The notes below the pieces were generated by a model, which saw nothing but the letters and a program-made list of their open reading frames with translations, was not told the DNA's origin and did not search any database. A stretch of 64,000 nt of DNA, from assembly GCA_024403715.1 (NCBI GenBank), contig JAKSRJ010000006.1:19338-83337 (forward strand). Reading direction: 5' to 3'. Below are positions 43,121 to 52,005 of the stretch, in pieces. The position numbers and the translations under genes were made by a program. The first letter of the stretch is position 1, and every line of letters begins with the position of its first letter. This DNA is from Saccharofermentans sp. Its GTDB lineage: Bacteria > Bacillota > Clostridia > Saccharofermentanales > Saccharofermentanaceae.

Positions 43121-44958
43121 TTCTTCTGACTCTTAACATACTCAAGAACATTACCCTGCAAAATAGGCTCGCTTAAATGATTGCCCTGAAAGTATGTGCA
43201 TCCATAATTCTTTAATCGCTCAAACTGCCCCTGAGTGCCTACACCAGTTGCATCTACAGGAATATCAATCTCATTAAGAAGCGAGATAATAGAATGTGTT
43301 AAAACACCCTGTGAAGAGCCTTCCTTCAAAGCTGCAGTGAAATTTCCATCAAGCTTAACAAGTGATATTGGCATTAGAGGGATAGAATTCAAAGAGGAAT
43401 AAGATCGGCCAAAATTATCAAGTGCCATCTTAATACCAGAAGAAGCCAAAGCATCCAATGTATTCTGTACTTCCTGGATATTAATAGTTGCTCCATCAGA
43501 AGGAATATCAATAATTAAATTCTTAAGATTAATTCCAACACCCTCAGCTGCAGCAAGCAAATCAATCTGTAAATCTGGCATATGAAGCTGCGTTGTAGAA
43601 AGGTTAACTGTCATAGTCAAATTAGGATCCACTTTATTAATTCGTGCCAACGTCTCAAAAGCCTGCATCAAAGAGAACTCACCAAGTCTATAGATGTGGC
43701 CTGTTTTCTCGGCATAAAATAGAAAATCTGTAGTATCAACAGTGCCTTTGCCAGGAAACTCCCAGCGAACAAATGCCTCAAAGCCCGTAAGCTTTAAATC
43801 GGCATCAAAACGAGGCTGGTAAACCATATATAACTCATTTTCTTCAAAAGCCTTGTCGAAAAGCACCTTAAGCTCATCTATCTCAATTCTATCTAAGAAT
43901 ACAGCTCTATCATTAGGCTTATCAGAAACATAAAAACCAATCTCTTCATCATTTGATATTGCTTTATAAAGAGCACTCTCTGCTTTTGTAACTAGGTCGC
44001 CCGCATAAATAGAATCTCTTGGGTACTGAGCTATACCAGCATAGAACTTACCTTCGCATTCATCATTTAAAGCCAAAGACAAACTGTGCGCATAGGCCTT
44101 AACTTCAGAATCTTCCTTAAATCTAGTGGTAATTACAGCAAACTCATTGTTCGCAATTCGTCCAACAAAATCACTATAGTCAGCAGCTTCACGAAGCCTA
44201 TGAGCCATAGTCTGAATGAACAAATCTACTACAATGTGTCCATTAGAAGGTGAGAATCTAATATCATCGTGAACAGTAAGGTAAATCACATATATTGGGT
44301 TAATATTAAAATCTTTACCAATCTCAGCTGCATCCTGATAAGCACGATTATATTCATATATTTTCACATCACCATGTTCACTTATAGCATGTCTGTTAGG
44401 AAGTGTAGTTAATGAATCTAATGCTACATCTCGGCTAGAATGCAAAGATTTCTTGAGCTCATCGTTATCCTTAATCGATTCATGTTTAACAATAATACCC
44501 TGCTGACCGCTAGCTACCATATTACGTTCAATTAATGCAGTAGTCTCAGAGTTTATTCTTCTTGCTTTCTCAATCGCTAATTTACGATTAAGCTTATCGA
44601 GTCTTCCACTTACTCTATTAATAAAAAACTGGAATAAAGTAAGAATGATTAAAGACAACAAAGATAAACCGATAAGAACTATAGTGGTCTCATCTTTTCT
44701 CTGAGTATATACGTATGTATAGAAAATCATCTGTATTATGGTATAGGCAGTGGTTATCCAAAAACCTGGCGCACCAAAAGCCAAATTAAAAGAAAAACTA
44801 ATAACAATTAAAAAAATAGAAATGAATACTCTAGCGTAATCAACAAATAAAAAATTCTGAACAAAAACACCTGCTAAAAACAGGAGTGAATAAATGACGC
44901 ATAGCACTATAAATGTAGTTTTGCCGCGCCAAAACATTTTACGCTCATCGTAGTCCAT
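43117..44958 (-). CDS. Degenerate GGDEF-EAL membrane protein
   Basis: A 613-residue protein: four or five membrane helices (~12-125), a coiled linker, a GGDEF-like domain (~175-340) and an EAL-like domain (~355-605). Both catalytic centres appear lost. GGDEF is ANNEF (RIANNEFAVI). EAL becomes EAF (GFEAFVRW), the second metal motif is DIPSDGA, DDFG is DNFG (MALDNFGRSYSSL), and the EGVE loop reads TGVGTQ. It is therefore more likely a c-di-GMP sensor, GTP sensor or protein-binding scaffold than a cyclase or phosphodiesterase. Convergent with the glycosyltransferase; weak ribosome site. Confidence 0.88.
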   Translation of the reverse strand: MDYDERKMFWRGKTTFIVLCVIYSLLFLAGVFVQNFLFVDYARVFISIFLIVISFSFNLAFGAPGFWITTAYTIIQMIFYTYVYTQRKDETTIVLIGLSLLSLIILTLFQFFINRVSGRLDKLNRKLAIEKARRINSETTALIERNMVASGQQGIIVKHESIKDNDELKKSLHSSRDVALDSLTTLPNRHAISEHGDVKIYEYNRAYQDAAEIGKDFNINPIYVIYLTVHDDIRFSPSNGHIVVDLFIQTMAHRLREAADYSDFVGRIANNEFAVITTRFKEDSEVKAYAHSLSLALNDECEGKFYAGIAQYPRDSIYAGDLVTKAESALYKAISNDEEIGFYVSDKPNDRAVFLDRIEIDELKVLFDKAFEENELYMVYQPRFDADLKLTGFEAFVRWEFPGKGTVDTTDFLFYAEKTGHIYRLGEFSLMQAFETLARINKVDPNLTMTVNLSTTQLHMPDLQIDLLAAAEGVGINLKNLIIDIPSDGATINIQEVQNTLDALASSGIKMALDNFGRSYSSLNSIPLMPISLVKLDGNFTAALKEGSSQGVLTHSIISLLNEIDIPVDATGVGTQGQFERLKNYGCTYFQGNHLSEPILQGNVLEYVKSQKN

Positions 44959-45010
44959 GAAACTACTATAAACTATGCGATATTAAGAAACAGTGAATAA
45001 AAATTAAAAA

Positions 45011-45691
45011 TTATTGACGACCATCCCAGGCCTTCAAAGAGTACTTAGACTTTAATGTCATTTCCTCCCAAGACTTAATAGAACCAGCACCTACTTCGTC
45101 ATAAATAGCGCAGGTAATGAACCCACCTTTTAATGCTCCTTCGATTGCAATAGGAACATCTTCAAATACAACTGTTTTGGATGCATCTGCATTAAGTCTT
45201 GAAGCAACTTCAAAGTAAATATCCGGTTCACTCTTATCAGGTCTTCCTGGTAAATCATCAAGAGTTAATAAAACATCTAGATATTCATATAACCCAAGTC
45301 TTTTAAATGCAGCATCTACATTTCGAAATGTTAAAGCGGTAGCGCATCCCATCTTAAATCCAAGAGAACGAGCCTCCATTAAAAACTTCATAACGCCAGG
45401 CTTAAGCTTTACTTCATTCGCGTAAGCATTTTCTACAAATGAATTCCACTCCGCCATAATTTCCTCGATAGAGTCAGGCAGATTATAACGTTCCTTGGTA
45501 TATAAAGCGGCATCCTCAATACGCACGGATTTAACATAATCCGTGTAATCAGGAGTAACCTCAAAGCCACGCTTAGAAAGAAAAACGACATCCGCTTGAT
45601 TCCAGATAGTCATGGAATCAAGCAGGGTGCCGTCAATGTCTAGTATCAAAGCGTCCGCTTCTAATCTTAAAGACTCAAGCGGCGGAAGCAT
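45011..45691 (-). CDS. HAD-family phosphatase (beta-phosphoglucomutase-like)
   Basis: A 226-residue HAD hydrolase with nucleophile loop LILDIDGTLLDSM, a helical cap (~18-95), the Thr of CATALTFRN, and late motif FEDVPIAIEGALKGG with the Mg-binding acidic residues. It belongs to the subgroup with phosphoglycolate phosphatase and beta-phosphoglucomutase; the substrate is uncertain. Its ATG overlaps the stop of the fumarase beta-subunit gene (TAATG). Confidence 0.87.
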   Translation of the reverse strand: MLPPLESLRLEADALILDIDGTLLDSMTIWNQADVVFLSKRGFEVTPDYTDYVKSVRIEDAALYTKERYNLPDSIEEIMAEWNSFVENAYANEVKLKPGVMKFLMEARSLGFKMGCATALTFRNVDAAFKRLGLYEYLDVLLTLDDLPGRPDKSEPDIYFEVASRLNADASKTVVFEDVPIAIEGALKGGFITCAIYDEVGAGSIKSWEEMTLKSKYSLKAWDGRQ

Positions 45692-46302
45692 TAATGCATG
45701 AACTGAACTTTCTTGTAAAGTTCTTCAACAATGGCTTCCTTCTTCTCGTTGAAAGCAATCTTATTGTTGTCGATAAGGTTCTCACCATAAGAGTCGATAG
45801 AAACGATCAATGGTCCAAATTCCTTACCCTGGAACTGCCACATAGCCTCTGGCATACCGAGGTCAAGCCACTCAACGCCCTTAACCTTCTCGATACACTC
45901 AGCAGCAACTACAGCACATCCACCTGGGAAGATTGTGTGTACAGCCTTGGAAGCCTTACAACCAGCTGTTGTCTTAGGACCCATACCACCCTTACCGATG
46001 ATAATCTTAACACCAGTTGCCTCGAGGAACTCAGCCTCAGCCTTTTCCATTCTCATGGATGTTGTAGGACCAACAGCTACACATGTGTAAGAACCATCTT
46101 CGAGCTTCTTCATAATAGGACCAGCGTGGAATACAGCCTTACCCTTCAAATCTACTGGGCACTCTCTACCCTGAATAACTACTCTGTGGTGTACGTCATC
46201 TCTACCTGTTGTAATGTCACCAGTAAGATAGATTACGTCACCGATATGGAGCTTTGCGATATCCTCATCGGATACAGGTGTTGTTAAATGATAGATGCTC
46301 AT
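45691..46302 (-). CDS. Fe-S hydro-lyase beta subunit (fumarase, class I)
   Basis: A 203-residue C-terminal-type subunit of the two-part fumarase/L-tartrate dehydratase family. Motifs: YLTGDITTGRDDVHHRVV, FHAGPIMKK, VGPTTSMRMEK and GKGGMGPKTT, as in the swivelling domain that completes the active site. It overlaps the alpha-subunit gene by four bases. Fumarate hydration is most likely, but tartrate dehydratase cannot be excluded by sequence alone. Confidence 0.92.
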   Translation of the reverse strand: MSIYHLTTPVSDEDIAKLHIGDVIYLTGDITTGRDDVHHRVVIQGRECPVDLKGKAVFHAGPIMKKLEDGSYTCVAVGPTTSMRMEKAEAEFLEATGVKIIIGKGGMGPKTTAGCKASKAVHTIFPGGCAVVAAECIEKVKGVEWLDLGMPEAMWQFQGKEFGPLIVSIDSYGENLIDNNKIAFNEKKEAIVEELYKKVQFMH

Positions 46303-47198
46303 AACTTAACTCCTTTGCTTGTAACGAAATCATAGGACATATCAGGATTAATCTTGATGCAAGCTCTTCTGTGTGCCCAGCAAGCTGTAGAAATACCAAC
46401 AGCGAGTGTAGCTGGGTGACGAGCTGCCTGCTCAATATTAACGCCCATAACGGAAAGCTTACCAGAAAGTCCGCCAGGTCCAAGACCTACAGCGTTAAGA
46501 CCCTTCTCAAGCTCTTCTTCCATCATAGCTGCCTTAGGATTAGGGTTGTGAGAACCAACTGGACGGAGCAATGCCTTCTTAGAAAGCTTAGCTGCAACCT
46601 CAGCGGAACCAGCGATACCAACACCTACGAGGCATGGAGGACAAGCGTTAACACCGTAAGATGTCATCTGATCAAAGATAACTCTAACAATACCCTCATA
46701 ACCCTCGAGTGGCATCAAAACCTTAGCCATACCTGGGAGGGAGCATCCGCCACCTGCCATGTAAACATAAACTTCGATATCATCACGATCTGGAACGAGT
46801 TCCATATCAACCCATGGCACACGTACACCTACGTTGTTACCTGTGTTAATCTCATCGAAAATCTGAACTGCATTGTGACGAAGTGGAGCTCTATCAGTAG
46901 CCTTCAATACAGCCTGCTCCAAAGCCTCACCAAGCTCGTTCTGGTATGGGTACTTAGTACCAACCTTAACGAAGAACTGGATAATACCAGTATCCTGGCA
47001 GGAAGGACGCTTAAGTCTGTCAGCGATCTCCATGTTGTCAGCCATTGCCTTATAAATTGTGGGAGCGAAGCCCTCAGTCTCAATAGTAGCCATCTCCTTA
47101 AGCTTTGCATCTACATCATCTGGAAGATGAGAACCTGCATAGCAGATAAAAGAGGAGATCAAGTCTGAAAGCTGATCTATGATCTTTTCATCGTGCAT
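46299..47198 (-). CDS. Fe-S hydro-lyase alpha subunit (fumarase, class I)
   Basis: A 299-residue subunit that carries the oxygen-labile [4Fe-4S] cluster. Cysteines occur in RPSCQDTGIIQFFVKVG, AGGGCSLPGMAK and ACPPCLVGVGIAGS, three positions suited to cluster ligation, together with HNAVQIFDEINTGNNVG. With the beta subunit it would interconvert fumarate and malate. The cluster type fits the anaerobic lifestyle seen elsewhere in the window. A divergent esterase gene starts 91 bases away. Confidence 0.93.
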   Translation of the reverse strand: MHDEKIIDQLSDLISSFICYAGSHLPDDVDAKLKEMATIETEGFAPTIYKAMADNMEIADRLKRPSCQDTGIIQFFVKVGTKYPYQNELGEALEQAVLKATDRAPLRHNAVQIFDEINTGNNVGVRVPWVDMELVPDRDDIEVYVYMAGGGCSLPGMAKVLMPLEGYEGIVRVIFDQMTSYGVNACPPCLVGVGIAGSAEVAAKLSKKALLRPVGSHNPNPKAAMMEEELEKGLNAVGLGPGGLSGKLSVMGVNIEQAARHPATLAVGISTACWAHRRACIKINPDMSYDFVTSKGVKL

Positions 47199-47289
47199 AG
47201 GAAAACCTCCGTAAAAATAATCTTTTTAATTATAGCACGAGAAGTTTTATAATGTAGCAGTAACAAATTTTTAAGCGAGGTATTTTCTT

Positions 47290-48162
47290 ATGGAATTTGG
47301 TGTTTTACCCCCAGAAGTTGAGCGAATGACTTTCATTAACGAGTGCGAAGTTAACGATATACCTCGTGTTAAGAACACTGTTTTTCCAGAAGGCTGCGAC
47401 GTTAAGAAGAACATCGCCTTCATCGATGATGGCTTAGATGAGCACAAATTCGATATCTATTCTCCTGAAGGCAAGGAATTAGGCGACGAGGCATTCTTTG
47501 TTATCCACGGTGGAGCCTTTGTTTATGGCTATAAGGAGCTTGACCAAGACTACAGTATGCGCTTGGTACTTAAGTCTAATATCCCTGCTGTTAACACCAA
47601 TTATAGGCTCATGCCCGAGACTGATTTTAATGGTTCCATCAGTGACCTATGTGCTTCCATTAACTACGCTAACAGTGAGTACGGATTTAAGAAGCTCCAC
47701 ATCACAGGCGATTCAGCTGGCGGATACCTCGCAGTACTTATGACATTAATCATAAGAAGCGAGAGTGTTCAAAAAGACTTGGGCGTGAAGATTAATCCTG
47801 AGATTGAAGTGTTATCTGTGGCACCTATCTGTGGCTGCTATACAGGTAACAAGGAAGTATTCCCTATGTGCTATTTTACTAAGGGCGACGATACACTTCC
47901 TGAGTATGTTTATAACCTCATGGATTTAATTAAAACTACTGGTCTTCCTAGAACTGCTGTAGTAACTGGCGACCAGGATTTCCTTATGGATGAGAACTTT
48001 AATTTTGAGCATTTCCTATCTTCCATTGGTGTGCCTCATAGTTTTTATAACGCTACTTCACACGACGATTTTATAGCTCATCACGTCTTCCCTATCTGCT
48101 ACCCATATAACGACGAAGGCAAGACAACAATCGATCTCGTAGTAAAGAATGCCATCGGTTGA
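47290..48162 (+). CDS. Alpha/beta-hydrolase (HSL/BD-FAE-type esterase)
   Basis: A 290-residue hydrolase with oxyanion motif FVIHGGAFVYGYKEL and nucleophile elbow ITGDSAGGYLAVLM, as in the hormone-sensitive-lipase group. The Asp/His part is likely VVTGDQDFL and SHDDFIAHH. No signal peptide is evident. The substrate is unknown; small acyl esters, including those on plant polysaccharides, are plausible for this family. A TATAAT lies at 47248-47253. Shares 14 bases with the following gene. Confidence 0.85.
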   Translation: MEFGVLPPEVERMTFINECEVNDIPRVKNTVFPEGCDVKKNIAFIDDGLDEHKFDIYSPEGKELGDEAFFVIHGGAFVYGYKELDQDYSMRLVLKSNIPAVNTNYRLMPETDFNGSISDLCASINYANSEYGFKKLHITGDSAGGYLAVLMTLIIRSESVQKDLGVKINPEIEVLSVAPICGCYTGNKEVFPMCYFTKGDDTLPEYVYNLMDLIKTTGLPRTAVVTGDQDFLMDENFNFEHFLSSIGVPHSFYNATSHDDFIAHHVFPICYPYNDEGKTTIDLVVKNAIG

Positions 48163-50173
48163 TATTCCGTTAATTCTGCTCTTTTACGAGCTATTACTAG
48201 GCTATTTTGCCTACGGCACATCCTTGACAGCTATGCTGCCAAATGTGATATTTACGTGCCTTTGTTTTGGAATTCCGCTAGGGCTTTTAGCTCTCGCCTT
48301 ACGCGGCACATCTCGAAAGATATATAGCATAGTAATCCGTCTTCTTCTAGCCATACCATTCTTAGTTGAGTTCTTTATCTACATGCAGTTTAAGACTCTT
48401 TACGACATCAATACGATGTTGTTCGGAGGCGCTGGTGCACTAGGTGGATTTGCTTCTACTATTAAGGATTTGGTCTTCTCACCAACTGGTATTTTGTACT
48501 TATTTTTATTCTTGCTACCAACTATTCTTTACGTAGTAAGAATTATCATTCGTAAAAATTTCAAGAAGTATGAGCCATGGAAAATCGGATTAATGGCTTT
48601 ATTAATTCCAATCGCATTTTTTGCTAATCAGATAACGATTAAAGTAACACCTGAACTCTCTAGTCTTAGAGACACTCAGTACAACTTCCAGGGCGCGTAT
48701 AAAGAGTTTGGACTTAACGAGACACTGCTTCTTGATTTAAGAGCTATGATGTCATCTCCAGAAGATTCTGAATTCCAGTCAGTCGAGGTTCCATTAACAG
48801 CTCTACCGACATCTACTCCAACTCCTATTCCTACACCTGTTCCAACAGTTCCTGGCGCTACTCCAACACCTACACCAACGCCTACTCCAGAGCCACAGCC
48901 TCAGGTTATGGATATTGATTTCGATAGTCTTCGCGAAATGGGTGGAACTATCGCAAGTCTAGCCGACTATTGCGAAGGATTAGAACCAACTTATACTAAC
49001 GAATACACTGGCCTTTTTGCAGGCAAAAACCTCATAATGATTACTGCTGAAGCCTTTACAGCAGAGGTAATAGACCCAGTTAGAACGCCATACCTCTACA
49101 GACTTGCTACAAGAGGTATTAACTTCACAGATTCATATGTGCCAGCTACTGCAGGTACTATCGGAGGAGAATTCTCTCACATCTCTGGAATGCTTCCTTA
49201 CGATGGCGGTGTGTCCTTAATGCATCTAGTAAACCGTGGTAGCACTTACTTTACAATGGGGCAGCGCTTAAACGCACTTGGCTACTATGGTGCAGCCTTC
49301 CATAACAATGACTATCAGTTCTACGATAGACATATAACTCACAATGGACTTGGTTATTCTGAGGGCTACACGGGCTGGGGTAATGGCCTTGAAAGCTATA
49401 TCGATCCTAACTGGCCTGAGAGTGATCTTCAGATGATGGAATGTACTCTTCCAACTTATATTAATCAGCAGCCCTTTAACATCTACTACATGAGTGTAAG
49501 TGGACATTCAAACTACAGTAGATATGCTAACGCTCAGTCGAGAAGACACTGGGATGAGACGATAGATCTAGATGGCCAGGTGTCAGATACAATTCGTGCA
49601 TATCAGGCGTGTCAGATAGATCTAGACAGAGCAATCGGATATATCCTAGAAGAACTTGAAGCTCATGGGCTTTTGGACGATACAGTAATTGCTATCTGCG
49701 CTGACCACTACCCATATGGTCTTGAGCAACCTTACTTAGAAGAACTTTACGGTCACTCCATTACAACAACAATGCAGCGTGACCATAACCGCCTTATTAT
49801 CTGGAGTGGATGCTTGGAAGATGAAGATCCTATCATCGTAGATACACCTACATCTTCGCTTGATATGCTTCCTACACTTCTGAATCTATTTGGTATCGAA
49901 TATGATTCCCGTCTCCTTCCTGGAAGAGACGTATTCTCTGATGCCATGCCACTGGTATTTAATCTAGGATATGAATGGAAAACAGACCTCGGAACATTTG
50001 CAGGTGGAAGATTCACTCCTGTAAGCGAAGATATTGTTGTTCCAGACGGATATGTCGAGGCAGTATCTACTATAGCTCGTAACAGAATTAACTACTGCCG
50101 CCAGGTTCTATCTTCACACTTCTTTGAATATGCAGTTGGAGATCCTAACGCCGATATAAGCGAAGAGAATTAA
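48149..50173 (+). CDS. LTA synthase-like sulfatase-fold membrane protein
   Basis: A 674-residue protein with about five membrane helices in the first ~185 residues. A Pro/Thr-rich linker (PTSTPTPIPTPVPTVPGATP, ~225-255) and an external LtaS/alkaline-phosphatase-superfamily domain (~290-620) follow. Metal and catalytic positions can be read in LIMITAEAFTAEV (Glu), VPATAGTIGGEFSH (catalytic Thr) and AICADHYPYG (Asp-His). The family polymerises glycerol phosphate or transfers phosphoglycerol from phosphatidylglycerol. The linker is longer than in S. aureus LtaS. Starts inside the esterase gene. Confidence 0.87.
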   Translation: MPSVDIPLILLFYELLLGYFAYGTSLTAMLPNVIFTCLCFGIPLGLLALALRGTSRKIYSIVIRLLLAIPFLVEFFIYMQFKTLYDINTMLFGGAGALGGFASTIKDLVFSPTGILYLFLFLLPTILYVVRIIIRKNFKKYEPWKIGLMALLIPIAFFANQITIKVTPELSSLRDTQYNFQGAYKEFGLNETLLLDLRAMMSSPEDSEFQSVEVPLTALPTSTPTPIPTPVPTVPGATPTPTPTPTPEPQPQVMDIDFDSLREMGGTIASLADYCEGLEPTYTNEYTGLFAGKNLIMITAEAFTAEVIDPVRTPYLYRLATRGINFTDSYVPATAGTIGGEFSHISGMLPYDGGVSLMHLVNRGSTYFTMGQRLNALGYYGAAFHNNDYQFYDRHITHNGLGYSEGYTGWGNGLESYIDPNWPESDLQMMECTLPTYINQQPFNIYYMSVSGHSNYSRYANAQSRRHWDETIDLDGQVSDTIRAYQACQIDLDRAIGYILEELEAHGLLDDTVIAICADHYPYGLEQPYLEELYGHSITTTMQRDHNRLIIWSGCLEDEDPIIVDTPTSSLDMLPTLLNLFGIEYDSRLLPGRDVFSDAMPLVFNLGYEWKTDLGTFAGGRFTPVSEDIVVPDGYVEAVSTIARNRINYCRQVLSSHFFEYAVGDPNADISEEN

Positions 50174-50814
50174 GGCTTAATCTGCTGGTAGTAAAAGCAT
50201 GCAAGCTGAGTTCTATCGCGAAGATCAAGCTTAGATAAAACAGAGCTCATAAGATTACGAACAGTACCTTCTGCAATAAACATCTTAGACGCGATTTCCT
50301 TATTAGATAAACCGTCTGCAACAAGCTCAATTAGTGTCTGTTCCTTATCAGTAATTCCATATGCATCAAAATCAAAAGAGGAGCTTCTGCCAAGTAGATC
50401 AGGAAGACGCTCAACTACCTTGCTTCCATATACAATTTGACCCTTACATACTGCTTTACAAGCTTCTGGAAGACCTGCGCAGTCCTGCTTTAAGATGTAA
50501 CCCTTCGCACCTAACTTAAGGGCTTTGTTGATGTACTCATCGTCAGTAAAAGTAGTGAGGAAAAGGATATTTGCATCCTTATTTGAAGAGAGGATTTCTG
50601 TAGCCGCATCGATACCGTTAATATCGTCCATGCGAATATCCATCACCATGATATCAGGCTTATGCTGTGCGTATAAATCTATGCCTTCACGGCCAGAACT
50701 TCCTGTCGCGACAACTTCGATTTTCTCATCGGAGGCGTTACCAGAACCTGCCTCCAAAATAACCTTCAAAGACATAGCTACAATTGGGTCATCATCAACA
50801 ATAATTACTCTCAT
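50170..50814 (-). CDS. NarL/LuxR-family response regulator
   Basis: A 214-residue regulator: receiver domain ~1-125 (VDDDPIVAMSL, phospho-acceptor Asp in DIMVMDIRMDD, conserved Thr and Lys in FLTTFTDD and GYILKQD) and a LuxR-type helix-turn-helix ~145-210 (LVADGLSNKEIASKMFIAEGTVRNLMSSVLSKL). Paired with the histidine kinase upstream by an ATGA overlap. It is the last gene of an operon that also encodes the exporter it probably controls, as in lnrJK-lnrLMN of B. subtilis. Confidence 0.94.
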   Translation of the reverse strand: MRVIIVDDDPIVAMSLKVILEAGSGNASDEKIEVVATGSSGREGIDLYAQHKPDIMVMDIRMDDINGIDAATEILSSNKDANILFLTTFTDDEYINKALKLGAKGYILKQDCAGLPEACKAVCKGQIVYGSKVVERLPDLLGRSSSFDFDAYGITDKEQTLIELVADGLSNKEIASKMFIAEGTVRNLMSSVLSKLDLRDRTQLACFYYQQIKP

Positions 50815-51980
50815 TTTTCACCTCTGGGTATCGTCGCGAAGACAGTAAATCCTTCCTTATTTGAACTGATATTAATTCTTCCGCCAAGGTTCTCTATACG
50901 GGTACACATATCACTTAATCCCATACCTGACTTGGCAGTTAGTTTACCGTTATATTCCCATGTGTCGTTAACGCCATCATCCCAGATTTTAACTCTATAA
51001 AAGGTGACATTCTGCGCTACTTCAACCGTAGCTTTTTTACCCTTACTATACTTCGAAATGTTAGTGCATGACTCCTTAATCAAAGCCACTATAGCCTCTA
51101 GTATTTCAGTAGTTACAGGGTCATCAATTACAGTAGTAACGTCGACATCAAATCTGTCTTTTAAAATCGAAGCGGCCTCGTTAATCTCGATAGACAAATC
51201 AATAGATTCATCGTGTAGTGCATGTACACTTTTTCTTATAGAAGTCATTGCCTGATTCATAGTATCGTTAACCGATTCAAGCTGAGCTCCAACGATAGGA
51301 TCTTTGTTAATGATTCTTATCGCCTGCATCTGAACAAGGCATCTAGTAATCAGGTGACCAACATTATCGTGAATTTCACGGGCAATTCTGTTACGCTCCT
51401 GAAGGGTTGCCATATATACAGCTTCTTTTTGTTTCTCAGTAGCAATTCTCTGGCGATTGTTAGCTTCTAGGGTATCAGATCTAAGCTTATCGATACCTTC
51501 TATAGCATGGATATTTTTACCTTCTTCAATTGATCTCGTGATACCTAAGAAAATAGCGGCGCCAGTAATCCAGAGTGGCATATGGTTACAGCCTACAAAA
51601 AATGCAGTAATTAGTGTCGGAAGAATTGATATGAACATGATTATGATGTTCTGAGAATCAACCCCGGCTAGAGGCTTCTCGCGAGAGTACTTAATGCGGA
51701 TACTATCAAGAGATTTAAGAGGAAAAACGCCAGTCATAAGTACATATCCACAGACAGGAAGAAGTATTGATGCTTCAGGAATAATGAACCACAAAAGAGG
51801 AAGTAATGCATAAATTAAAGCAGTCTTGCCAAGACCGCGAAGGTTCTCTGACAAGACTACTATTAAAGCTCCTATTAGTGTTAAGACGATAAAAGCTGTA
51901 CCACTCTGCCCGCCTTCAATTATGAAAGCCACTAGGGAGAGAAAAAGGATTATCAATTTGTCCAGCACTCGTACAAACAT
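50811..51980 (-). CDS. NarL-type sensor histidine kinase
   Basis: A 389-residue kinase. About six membrane helices (~5-150) with very short loops, so it has no large external sensor domain, like intramembrane-sensing kinases of cell-envelope stress. The HisKA_3 dimerisation helix contains the phosphorylated His in RNRIAREIHDNVGHLITR. The ATPase domain has ALIKESCTNISKYSKGK (N-box), KIWDDG and SGMGLSDMCTRIENLGG. It lies 25 bases after the permease genes. It probably detects an antimicrobial or the transporter state. Confidence 0.92.
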   Translation of the reverse strand: MFVRVLDKLIILFLSLVAFIIEGGQSGTAFIVLTLIGALIVVLSENLRGLGKTALIYALLPLLWFIIPEASILLPVCGYVLMTGVFPLKSLDSIRIKYSREKPLAGVDSQNIIIMFISILPTLITAFFVGCNHMPLWITGAAIFLGITRSIEEGKNIHAIEGIDKLRSDTLEANNRQRIATEKQKEAVYMATLQERNRIAREIHDNVGHLITRCLVQMQAIRIINKDPIVGAQLESVNDTMNQAMTSIRKSVHALHDESIDLSIEINEAASILKDRFDVDVTTVIDDPVTTEILEAIVALIKESCTNISKYSKGKKATVEVAQNVTFYRVKIWDDGVNDTWEYNGKLTAKSGMGLSDMCTRIENLGGRINISSNKEGFTVFATIPRGEK

Positions 51981-52005
51981 AGTTCAATTATAGTAAAAAC
52001 CACGC

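Noticed and set aside
45694..47168. Long plus-strand frames over the fumarase genes
   Set aside because: Both lie opposite well-supported fumarase subunits and show no family features.
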